Source of the DNA: Pseudarthrobacter sp. NamE5
GTDB lineage: Bacteria; Actinomycetota; Actinomycetes; Actinomycetales; Micrococcaceae
Direction of reading: 5' to 3'
Length of the DNA stretch: 64,000 bases
Assembly (NCBI RefSeq): GCF_005796225.1
Contig: NZ_VAHO01000001.1
Coordinates: forward strand, 361,161 to 425,160
A model generated the notes under the pieces. That model was given only the letters and a program-made list of their open reading frames with translations. It made no database searches and had not been told where the DNA came from. The position numbers were made by a program, and so were the translations under genes. Shown in pieces: positions 9,149 through 16,758 of this stretch. The stretch's first letter is position 1. Each line of letters opens with the position of its first letter.

Positions 9149-10669
9149 ATGGAAACCAAGAACTACACCCTCGCGGACGTGGAACCCACCTACCGTCCCA
9201 TGATCATCAACGGCGAGGACGCCCAGGCAAGCTCCGGTGAGACGTTCACCCGCCTCAGCCCCGCCCATGAAATCGAAGTCACTTCCTTCCCGAAGGGCAC
9301 CCAGGAGGACGTCGACCGCGCCGTCACCTCCGCCCGGCAGGCCCTAGATCACGGATGGCGCCAGTCCACCGGAGCCCAGCGCTCCAAGCTGCTGCTGAAG
9401 GTCGCCGACCTGGTCCGCCGTGACGCCGAACAGCTCGCCCTGGCCGAAACCCTCGAAACCGGCAAGCCCATCACCCAGTCCCGCAATGAGGTCGCCAGCA
9501 CAGCTGAGCTGTGGGAATACGCCGCCAGTCTGGCCCGCAACACCCAGGGAGACGCGCACAACGCCCTGGGACCGGACACCCTGGCCCTGGTCGTCCACGA
9601 ACCCATCGGTGTGATCGGCATGATCACACCGTGGAACTTCCCGCTGCTCATCATCAGCCAGAAGCTGCCCTTCGCACTCGCCGCCGGCAACACTGCAGTG
9701 ATCAAGCCCAGCGAAAGCACCTCCGCAACCACCGTCATGCTCGGCCAGCTCATTCGGGAAGCCGGGTTCCCGGCAGGCGTGGTCAACATTGTGACCGGCA
9801 ACCGGGTCGTCGGTGCTGCCATCGCGGAGCACCCCGGAATCGACATGATCAGCTTCACCGGCTCCACGGGTGTCGGCAAAGGCATCGCCGCGGCCGCCGG
9901 CCGCGACCTGAAAAAGGTCGAACTGGAACTGGGCGGCAAGAACCCGCAGATCGTCACGGCCAACGCGGACTTCAACGCCGCGGTCGACGCGGGCGTTTTC
10001 GGCGGCTACTTCAACGTCGGGCAGTGCTGCAACTCCGGCAGCCGCCTGATCGTGCACCGGTCGATCGCCGATGAATTCGCCGCTGCCGTGGTCGACCGTG
10101 CCCAGCACATGCGGGTGGGAGACCCCCTCAAGTCCGACACCCTGGTTGGATCCCTCGTCAACGACGCCCAGCTGGCTGTCGTCGAACGTTACGTTGCCGA
10201 GGGCCGCGAAGCAGGAGCAAACCTGCTCACCGGCGGTGGACGCCTCGACAACGGACTGGGTGGTGGGCGCTTCTACCAGCCGACGGTCTTCACCGACGTC
10301 ACTGCCAAAATGTCCATTGCCACTGACGAGATCTTCGGCCCTGTACTGTCCGTCCTTCCCTTTGACACCCTCGAAGAAGCCATTGGCATCGCCAACTCCA
10401 CATCCTTCGGCCTGTCCGCAGGAATCTGGAGCAACGACATCAATGAAGCCCTCACCGCCGCCCGGGACCTGCGCGCAGGTACCGTTTGGGTCAACCGCTG
10501 GATGGACGGCTACCCCGAGGTGCCGTTCGGCGGGTACGGGCAGAGCGGCATCGGGCGTGAACTGGGGCGCCAGGCGCTGGCCGAATTCAGTGAACTGAAA
10601 ACCATTCAGCTTCAGGTCGGTGCCCGGGACAGCCGCTGGGTAGACGCACCGGACGCTCCCCGCCGGTAA
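9149..10669 (+). CDS. NAD(P)-dependent aldehyde dehydrogenase
   Basis: 506 residues, normal length for the ALDH superfamily. Visible landmarks are TPWNFPLLI with the catalytic Asn, the KPSES coenzyme segment, FTGSTGVGKG for nucleotide binding, the general-base glutamate in VELELGGKNP, and the nucleophile Cys294 in GQCCNSGSR. It oxidises an aldehyde to an acid in the cytoplasm. It sits 25 bp after the enoyl-CoA hydratase gene and 32 bp before the GH88 gene, so it is probably in the same transcript. The subgroup resembles betaine/aromatic aldehyde dehydrogenases, but substrate is not determinable from sequence. Confidence 0.94.
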   Translation: METKNYTLADVEPTYRPMIINGEDAQASSGETFTRLSPAHEIEVTSFPKGTQEDVDRAVTSARQALDHGWRQSTGAQRSKLLLKVADLVRRDAEQLALAETLETGKPITQSRNEVASTAELWEYAASLARNTQGDAHNALGPDTLALVVHEPIGVIGMITPWNFPLLIISQKLPFALAAGNTAVIKPSESTSATTVMLGQLIREAGFPAGVVNIVTGNRVVGAAIAEHPGIDMISFTGSTGVGKGIAAAAGRDLKKVELELGGKNPQIVTANADFNAAVDAGVFGGYFNVGQCCNSGSRLIVHRSIADEFAAAVVDRAQHMRVGDPLKSDTLVGSLVNDAQLAVVERYVAEGREAGANLLTGGGRLDNGLGGGRFYQPTVFTDVTAKMSIATDEIFGPVLSVLPFDTLEEAIGIANSTSFGLSAGIWSNDINEALTAARDLRAGTVWVNRWMDGYPEVPFGGYGQSGIGRELGRQALAEFSELKTIQLQVGARDSRWVDAPDAPRR

Positions 10670-10701
10670 AACTCCCACTTCGCGTATCACAGGACAATGA
10701 C

Positions 10702-11916
10702 ATGACCGCGATTGCCGCATCCTCCACCGCGCAAGCCGGTACCGTCCTGCCTGCCATGCTGCCGCTGATCCTGCCGACAGGATATGGAGTGCCCGCGGAG
10801 TTTCGAAGCTCCGCGGGCCGGGCATGGAAGACCGCTTCGGCCAAACTCGCCGGCCTGACCGCTAAGCATCCCGACCGGTTCCCCCTCTACACCGAAGCCG
10901 GAAAATGGGTAGTGGACGGAGAAGCGTGGACAAACTGGTGCGAAGGGTTCCTCGGAGGCCAGCTGTGGATGCTTTCACGCCGGGCCGACGCCAGCGAACA
11001 GGGCCGCTTCCGCGCTGCTGCTGAACACTACTCGGAACTGATCGAACACCGAAAGACCGATGACACCGTCCATGACTTGGGCTTCCTGTTCTGGTCCACC
11101 TACCGGCGCTGGTTCGAAGCCACCGGCGACACCACCAAGAGCGATGTTGTCGTCGAGGCAGGACGCACCACGGCCAGCCGCTACCGTGAGGTCGGGCGCT
11201 ACATGCCCAGCTTCCGGCAGCCGGACAGTCTGTTTATTGACATCATGATGAACATTCACATGGCCCTCTACGCCGCACAGCAGACCGGCGACCAGGACAT
11301 GGCCCGTAAGGCCGTGAACCACTGCCTTACGACCCGCAGGTACCTGATCCGCGGTGACGGATCCGCCTCGCACGAAGGCATGTTCGACCTCCAGACCGGG
11401 GCATTCCTCAAACAGACCACCCAGCAGGGGTTCTCGGACGACGGATCCTGGGCCCGCGGGCAAGCCTGGGCGCTTTACGGCTTCGGTACCGTCTACCGCT
11501 TCACCGGGGACCGCCGCTTCCTCCAAACGGCCGTCGCCGCCGCCGACTTTTACATCGATAAAACCGGCGACCGCCTCATTCCACCAAACGATTGGGAAGA
11601 GCCGGCGCCAGATCGGCCGTACGAAACGTCGGCCGCGGCAGCCGCAGCCGGCGGTATGTGGCAACTCGCCGGCCTCGTCCAGGACCGTACGAAAGCCACG
11701 CACTACGCCGATTACGCCATCCGCATCCTCCACCGCCTGACCGGGGAGGACTTCCTGGCCTCTCCCGAGGAGGAATGGGAAGGCGTCCTCAAACACGGCA
11801 GCTACCACGAGGGTAAAAACCTCGGCGTCGACGAATCGGTCATGTGGGGTGACTACTGGTTCCTCGACGCCATTGACCAGATACAGCAGTTCGATGAAAC
11901 ACACAGGAGCCCGTGA
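10702..11916 (+). CDS. Glycoside hydrolase family 88-like (unsaturated glucuronyl hydrolase fold)
   Basis: 404 residues with an (alpha/alpha)6 barrel pattern. HDLGFLF contains Asp125 and FIDIMMN contains Asp180, matching the two aspartates used by unsaturated glucuronyl hydrolases to hydrate the C4-C5 double bond and release the aglycone or next sugar. GSWARGQAWALYGF is the family's strongest signature, and the C-terminus has DESVMWGDYWFLDA. There is no signal peptide, so it acts on an imported molecule. No polysaccharide lyase gene is in the window to make the usual unsaturated substrate, so it may process a different unsaturated or oxidised glycoside. The next gene starts within its stop codon. 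Confidence 0.9.
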   Translation: MTAIAASSTAQAGTVLPAMLPLILPTGYGVPAEFRSSAGRAWKTASAKLAGLTAKHPDRFPLYTEAGKWVVDGEAWTNWCEGFLGGQLWMLSRRADASEQGRFRAAAEHYSELIEHRKTDDTVHDLGFLFWSTYRRWFEATGDTTKSDVVVEAGRTTASRYREVGRYMPSFRQPDSLFIDIMMNIHMALYAAQQTGDQDMARKAVNHCLTTRRYLIRGDGSASHEGMFDLQTGAFLKQTTQQGFSDDGSWARGQAWALYGFGTVYRFTGDRRFLQTAVAAADFYIDKTGDRLIPPNDWEEPAPDRPYETSAAAAAAGGMWQLAGLVQDRTKATHYADYAIRILHRLTGEDFLASPEEEWEGVLKHGSYHEGKNLGVDESVMWGDYWFLDAIDQIQQFDETHRSP

Positions 11917-13550
11917 TTGCTATGGGATACACAACTATTGATGAGGCGCCGATGCCTCAACCTCCGGCAGAACCGGTTACCCCTAACGAGGTAATTCGCA
12001 CCGATGTCGCCATCATCGGTTCCGGAATGGGCGGAGGAACGATGGCCTACGCCCTGAAGGATTCCGGGGCTAAGATCCTCGTCATCGAACGCGGCCACCG
12101 GCTTCCATCCGAACCGGAAAACTCCGACCTGAACGAGGTCTACCTCAAGGGCCGCTACAAGAACGCCGACACCTGGTACAACGGGCGCACAGGAGCCGGA
12201 TTCAAGCCGGGCGTCTACTACTGGGTCGGCGGAAACACGAAAGTGTACGGAGCCTGCCTGCCCAGGTTTCGAGCCAGCGACTTCGAAGAAACGCAGCACC
12301 AGGACGGGACATCCCCAGCCTGGCCCTTCAGCTACGCGGACCTCGAGCCCTACTACACCCGTGCAGAGGAACTGTTCCAGGTTCACGGGCAGATCGGCGA
12401 AGACCCCACTGAGCCGCCGCATTCAAAGGCCTACCCCTACCCCGCCCTGGATCACGAACCGGCAATCCAGGACCTCGCGGACTCCTTCCGAAGGCAGGGC
12501 CTGCACCCGTTCCGGATGGCCAACGGCCTGGACGCCGACACACCCGAAAAGCGTGCCCTATGCGCCACGAGCGACGGTGCACCCAACGAGGCCGGGCTAA
12601 AAGCTGACGCCGAGAAGGTCACCGTTGATCCGGCTCTCGCAAGCGGCAATGTCACCTTGATGACCGACACCAAGGTCACCCGCCTGGTCGCTTCACCCGA
12701 CGGACAGACAATTCTCGCTGCGCTGGCCGAGAACAACGGCCGGGTCATCCGCATCGAAGCCGACAAGTTCATCCTCGCCGCTGGAGCCGTGAATTCGGCC
12801 GCCCTGCTGCTGCGCTCAGCAACCCCGGAGAACCCGCGCGGGCTGGCCAATTCGTCCGGGCTGGTGGGCCGGAACTACATGGTGCACAACAGCACCTTCT
12901 TTATCGGCATCAACCCTTTTAAAGTCAACCGCACACTGTGGCAGAAAACCCTGGGGCTGAACGACTGGTACGAAGCAGGCCCGTCCAACAAGTACCCCCT
13001 GGGAAACCTGCAAATGCTCGGTAAACTCCGGGCCAGCATGCTCAAGATGGCCCGCAGCTGGGCGCCCAATCCCATCCTGAAGGCGATGTCGGACCGCAGC
13101 ATAGATATCTACCTCACCACCGAGGACCTGCCGCGACGGGACAACGGAATCAGCGTCATCGACGGCAAAATCCATGTCTGGTGGGAACCAAACAACCTCG
13201 GGCCACACAAAGAACTGGTGAAAAGAATCAGCAAGGCCGTCAGGAAGGCCGGCTATCCGGTGATCTTCACAGAGCGGATGGGCATCGAAACCAACTCCCA
13301 CCAGTGCGGCACTGCCGTGGCCGGGCACGACCCCCACACCAGTGTCCTCACCCCGGACTGCCGCGCCCATGACCTGAACAACCTATGGATCGTGGACAGC
13401 TCCTTCTTCCCCTCCTCAGCAGCTTTGAACCCCGCCTTGACCATCGCAGCCAACGCTCTCCGAGTCGCCGACAGCCTCCTCGCCACCGGCACGACCTCCC
13501 CCACAACGATGACCGCCGACAACAGGCAGCCAACAACCAACGACAGGTAA
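11913..13550 (+). CDS. GMC oxidoreductase, pyranose-oxidase / glycoside 3-oxidase-like
   Basis: 545 residues. GTG 11913 overlaps the preceding TGA and has ACAGGAGC at good distance; ATG 11922 is an alternative. The Rossmann loop VAIIGSGMGGGTMAYAL is followed by LVIERG. VGGNTKVYGACLPRF is the flavin region typical of the pyranose 2-oxidase-like branch. The C-terminal domain has NSHQCGTAVAG and LNPALTIAANALRVAD with the His/Asn active-site pair. Actinobacterial relatives of this branch include glycoside 3-oxidases of Pseudarthrobacter and the CarA enzyme of C-glycoside breakdown, which oxidise the sugar C3 hydroxyl of intact glycosides. Placement in that subgroup is from memory of motifs and is not proven. 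The MHS transporter follows 5 bp later. Confidence 0.85.
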   Translation: MIAMGYTTIDEAPMPQPPAEPVTPNEVIRTDVAIIGSGMGGGTMAYALKDSGAKILVIERGHRLPSEPENSDLNEVYLKGRYKNADTWYNGRTGAGFKPGVYYWVGGNTKVYGACLPRFRASDFEETQHQDGTSPAWPFSYADLEPYYTRAEELFQVHGQIGEDPTEPPHSKAYPYPALDHEPAIQDLADSFRRQGLHPFRMANGLDADTPEKRALCATSDGAPNEAGLKADAEKVTVDPALASGNVTLMTDTKVTRLVASPDGQTILAALAENNGRVIRIEADKFILAAGAVNSAALLLRSATPENPRGLANSSGLVGRNYMVHNSTFFIGINPFKVNRTLWQKTLGLNDWYEAGPSNKYPLGNLQMLGKLRASMLKMARSWAPNPILKAMSDRSIDIYLTTEDLPRRDNGISVIDGKIHVWWEPNNLGPHKELVKRISKAVRKAGYPVIFTERMGIETNSHQCGTAVAGHDPHTSVLTPDCRAHDLNNLWIVDSSFFPSSAALNPALTIAANALRVADSLLATGTTSPTTMTADNRQPTTNDR

Positions 13551-13555
13551 TACGC

Positions 13556-15004
13556 GTGACCCCCCAACACCAACAAACACTCGCCCAAGCGGACGAATCA
13601 CCCCAAGTCTCAAACCGCGACCTTGCCAGAGCCGCCTGGGCAAGCTCGCTCGGCAGCGCCCTCGAATACTACGACTTCGCCCTCTACAGCCTCGCATCAG
13701 CCTTGGTATTCAGCCCCCTGTTCTTTCCCGGCAGCAACCCGGCCACCGGTCTGATCCTCAGCTTCGGCACCTACTTCCTCGGCTTCGCGGTCCGCCCGCT
13801 GGGCGGAATCATCTTCGGCCGACTGGGCGACCGGCTCGGCCGCAAATTCGTCCTGCTGACCACCATCCTGCTCATGGGCGGAGCCAGCACCCTCATCGGG
13901 GTGCTGCCGACCTACAACGGCTCCCCCGGTGACTGGTACAGCGGCGGCGTAGGGATCCTCGCGCCCGTCCTCCTCATCGTCCTGCGCCTGCTGCAGGGAC
14001 TCGGAGCAGGCGCAGAAATGGCGGGCGCCTCAATCCTGATGACCGAATATGCTCCCGTCCGGCGCCGCGGATTCATCGCCTCCCTACCCTTCCTCGGTGT
14101 CCAAATGGGAACAGTCACCGCCGCTCTGGTCTACTTCCTGCTGCTCAATACAAACCAGGCAGTCAAAATCACTGACACCTGGCTCTGGCGCGTACCCTTC
14201 CTGGCCAGCGTCGTCATCCTTGTCGTCGCCATCTACATCCGACTGCGGCTCAAGGAATCTCCCACCTTTGCGAAGCTCGAACCCCACGAACAGGTCACCG
14301 ACAAACCCCTCCGGAACCTCCTGAAACGTTCAGGCAAGTCGGTGCTGCTGGGCATCGGGCTCCGCATGGCCGAAAACGGAGGTTCCTCCATCTACCAAGC
14401 CCTCGCCGTCGCCTTTGTTTCCAGCGCAGCCATCGGTATCAAGGGACCCATTGGAGCCCTCTCGTTGGTCTTCGCTGCAGCCGTCGGCGCAGCAGTCGTG
14501 CCTCTGGCAGGCTGGCTCACCGACAGGTACGGGCGCGTGCGCACCTACCGGGCGTTCGCCATCTTCCAACTGCTTGCTGCGTTTCCCATCTGGTACGCGC
14601 TCAGCTTCGGCGACACTTTGCTGACAATTGTCGTCGTCTCCATCGGGCTGGGTGTGGGCACCTGGGGCATGTTTGGATCCCAAAGCGCCCTCATGTGTGA
14701 ACTCTTCGGATCTCGCCAGCGCTACCTGGGCGTATCTGTCGCAAGGGAAGGCTCAGCAGTTATAGCTGGCGGCATTGCTCCCATGATCGGAGCCTGGCTG
14801 ATGTCATTCGCTGTCACCGCCGAAGGCGGATCGGCTGTCCCGCACGCCGGGTCCGGCGCATGGCTCCCCATTGCCGGGTACCTCTCACTGCTGACGGTAA
14901 TCACCATCATCGCGACCTTCTTCACCCCGGAGACCGGCGGACGGAACCTCGAAGACCCACGTGACGCCCTCCACTCCGAAATAGCAGCACCGGCGGCAAG
15001 GTAA
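13556..15004 (+). CDS. MFS transporter, metabolite:H+ symporter (MHS) type
   Basis: 482 residues from GTG 13556; a longer in-frame extension would overlap the preceding gene by 165 bp and is rejected. About 12 hydrophobic segments are visible. The first follows SALEYYDFALYSLAS, the characteristic MHS opening with charged and aromatic residues in helix 1. The loop motif GRLGDRLGRKFVLL after helix 2 and DRYGRVRTY after helix 8 are MFS signatures. It would import an acid, glycoside or related solute with protons, giving the island a second uptake route besides the ABC transporter. It is the last gene of the run before the inverted repeat. Confidence 0.92.
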   Translation: MTPQHQQTLAQADESPQVSNRDLARAAWASSLGSALEYYDFALYSLASALVFSPLFFPGSNPATGLILSFGTYFLGFAVRPLGGIIFGRLGDRLGRKFVLLTTILLMGGASTLIGVLPTYNGSPGDWYSGGVGILAPVLLIVLRLLQGLGAGAEMAGASILMTEYAPVRRRGFIASLPFLGVQMGTVTAALVYFLLLNTNQAVKITDTWLWRVPFLASVVILVVAIYIRLRLKESPTFAKLEPHEQVTDKPLRNLLKRSGKSVLLGIGLRMAENGGSSIYQALAVAFVSSAAIGIKGPIGALSLVFAAAVGAAVVPLAGWLTDRYGRVRTYRAFAIFQLLAAFPIWYALSFGDTLLTIVVVSIGLGVGTWGMFGSQSALMCELFGSRQRYLGVSVAREGSAVIAGGIAPMIGAWLMSFAVTAEGGSAVPHAGSGAWLPIAGYLSLLTVITIIATFFTPETGGRNLEDPRDALHSEIAAPAAR

Positions 15005-15029
15005 AACTTCAACCGGCCGCACGGTTGAT

Positions 15030-15071
15030 AATGTCGATAGGCGGAGACTTCCTCCTCCGCCTATCGACATT
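15030..15071. repeat. 17-bp perfect inverted repeat upstream of second LacI gene
   Basis: Left arm 15030-15046 (AATGTCGATAGGCGGAG) and right arm 15055-15071 are exact reverse complements around an 8-base loop. It lies 25 bp after the transporter stop and 15 bp before the LacI start. There is no T-run on either side, so it is a poor intrinsic terminator. It could be a regulator operator, an mRNA 3'-end stabiliser or both. Confidence 0.8.
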
Positions 15072-15086
15072 CACGGCAGGAACAGC

Positions 15087-16109
15087 ATGGCCCCGCGCAT
15101 CACCCTCGAAGACGTGAGCAAAGCCGCCGGCGTCTCCCGTTCAACCGCATCGCTCGTCCTGCGCGGCAGCTCCCGGATCCCCGAATCAACTGCGGAAAAG
15201 GTCCGCGAAGCCATGCATGAGCTCGGATACGTGTACAACCGGCAAGCAGCAAACCTTCGCCAGAGCAGGACAATGACGATCGGCCTGATCGTCACCGAAA
15301 TCATCAACCCCTACTTCGCTGAACTGGCCATGGCCGTAGACCAGATCACCCACGATGCCGGCTACACGATTTTCATCGGCTACAGCCGCGACCTTCAGGA
15401 ACGGCAGCACGAAATAGTGGCCTCCATGATTGAACGCCAAGTCGACGGCCTCCTGATCCTTCCCGCCCTGGATACCGACCCTGACCGCCTCCGCAAGCAA
15501 GTCAACGCTGCCAACGTTCCCATCGTCCTTCTCGCCCGCCACTTCACAGGGTTCGACTACGTTGGCAGCGACAACGTCAAGGGAGCGGGAATACTCGGAG
15601 ATCACCTCGCTGCCCTGGGCAGCAAAACCGTGGCATTCCTGGGCGGGCGCTTGGCTCCCTCCTTCATTGAACGGGAAAAAGGCCTTCGCACTTCGCTCGA
15701 AGAGCGCGGAGTCCAACTATGGAGCACCGAGGAGCTTCGCAGTACGGTCAGCCCCGAAGGCGGCGCCGCAGCCCTTGGCCGACTCTTTGACCAGGGAAGC
15801 CTGCCCGACGCCGTCGTTGCCTACAGCGATATCGTCGCCCAAGGCGTTTACGACGAGATGCGGCGCAGAGGTCTCGAACCCGGCCGTGACATCGCGGTCG
15901 CATCCTTCGACGACACCCGGATTGCTGCCGGTCAGGTGCCGCCCATGACGTCCGTGGCAGGGTTCCCCCAGCAGGTCGGAACGAAAGGTACCGAAATGCT
16001 CCTGACCCGGTTGGCGGACGGCAACGCCGACATCCCCGCGCAGCTGGCACTCATCGAACCGCAACTTAAAATCCGATCCTCCACAGCAACCTGGCGCCCC
16101 CGAAGTTAG
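15087..16109 (+). CDS. LacI-family transcriptional regulator (right copy)
   Basis: 340 residues from ATG 15087, preceded by GGCAGG. It has the same layout as the regulator at 2325: an N-terminal helix-turn-helix (ITLEDVSKAAGVSRSTASLV), then the hinge and a periplasmic-binding-like effector domain (IGLIVTEIINPYF). Over the first 130 residues the two are strikingly similar, and both end in SSTATWRPRS or ASTAQWRPRT, so they arose by duplication. The gene closes the catabolic island and may repress it or respond to a different intermediate. The perfect inverted repeat directly upstream may be its own operator. Confidence 0.92.
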   Translation: MAPRITLEDVSKAAGVSRSTASLVLRGSSRIPESTAEKVREAMHELGYVYNRQAANLRQSRTMTIGLIVTEIINPYFAELAMAVDQITHDAGYTIFIGYSRDLQERQHEIVASMIERQVDGLLILPALDTDPDRLRKQVNAANVPIVLLARHFTGFDYVGSDNVKGAGILGDHLAALGSKTVAFLGGRLAPSFIEREKGLRTSLEERGVQLWSTEELRSTVSPEGGAAALGRLFDQGSLPDAVVAYSDIVAQGVYDEMRRRGLEPGRDIAVASFDDTRIAAGQVPPMTSVAGFPQQVGTKGTEMLLTRLADGNADIPAQLALIEPQLKIRSSTATWRPRS

Positions 16110-16160
16110 CCCCTGCCCAGTCAGGGCAATAGTGGGCGCCCTGACATTAAAGGACAGCCC

Positions 16161-16715
16161 ATGAACACACAGGTCAGCACCACCTCAGAGCCGACACCGA
16201 CGCCCGCATTTGATCCCGACTTCCCGGGCGAACAGCCAGAGGCGGCGCTCCGTGGCCTCATTAAACAGATAGAAATTGAAAAGCAGATGCTGCGTTTCAG
16301 CAAATTTGGCCAGGGCGAAGCCCTTGCCTTGGGCCTGCTGCTTGTTAATCTGGCCACATCACGGGCGCTGCCCGTTGCCATCGACATCCGCAAACCCCAG
16401 CACATCCTCTTTCACGTCTCTCTTCCCGGAGCGACACCGGACAACGACGCGTGGATCGAGCGGAAAAGCAGAACAACGGAACGCTACTGCGAACCGTCCC
16501 TGCTGGTAGGACTCCGCGGTCGCCTTGGCGGTGGGCGGTTGGAAGACCATGGCTGGTTCAACCAGACGCTCTTCGCCTCCCATGGCGGTGCCTTCCCGAT
16601 TCACGTGAACGGAACCGGGTTTGTCGCAACGGTCACGGTCTCCGGCCTGCCACAGCAAGAAGACCACGATCTCGTCGTGGAGGCGCTGCGGGTCTTCCTG
16701 AACCAAAACCCTTAG
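16161..16715 (+). CDS. UPF0303 / HbpS-like family protein
   Basis: 184 residues, ATG 16161 with AAAGGAC upstream. The sequence has the compact alpha/beta pattern of the HbpS/GlcG-like family: a helix (residues 25-50), SKFGQGEALALGLLLVN, a strand with LPVAIDIRKPQHILFH, then an N-terminal-SRTTERY segment and GLPQQEDHDLVVEAL near the end. Members include the haem-binding HbpS of Streptomyces and uncharacterised UPF0303 proteins; some are annotated as haem-degrading. They are often found in sugar or acid catabolic clusters with unproven roles. It is 51 bp after the second LacI gene and could be the last member of the island. Confidence 0.8.
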   Translation: MNTQVSTTSEPTPTPAFDPDFPGEQPEAALRGLIKQIEIEKQMLRFSKFGQGEALALGLLLVNLATSRALPVAIDIRKPQHILFHVSLPGATPDNDAWIERKSRTTERYCEPSLLVGLRGRLGGGRLEDHGWFNQTLFASHGGAFPIHVNGTGFVATVTVSGLPQQEDHDLVVEALRVFLNQNP

Positions 16716-16757
16716 GCCAGCGCGGTCACATGCTGCGCAGCAGCCACCGCGCAGGCC
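16715..16757. terminator. Bidirectional hairpin between convergent genes
   Basis: GGCCAGCGCGGT (16715-16726) pairs with ACCGCGCAGGCC (16746-16757) with one mismatch, and the interior contains TGCTGCGCAGCA (16731-16742), a perfect palindrome. It fills the gap between two converging stop codons, as expected for a shared terminator, although clear T-runs are missing. Confidence 0.6.
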
Positions 16758-16758
16758 G

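Noticed and set aside
9344..10825. 493-residue reverse-strand frame
   Set aside because: Antisense shadow of the aldehyde dehydrogenase with no recognisable motif.
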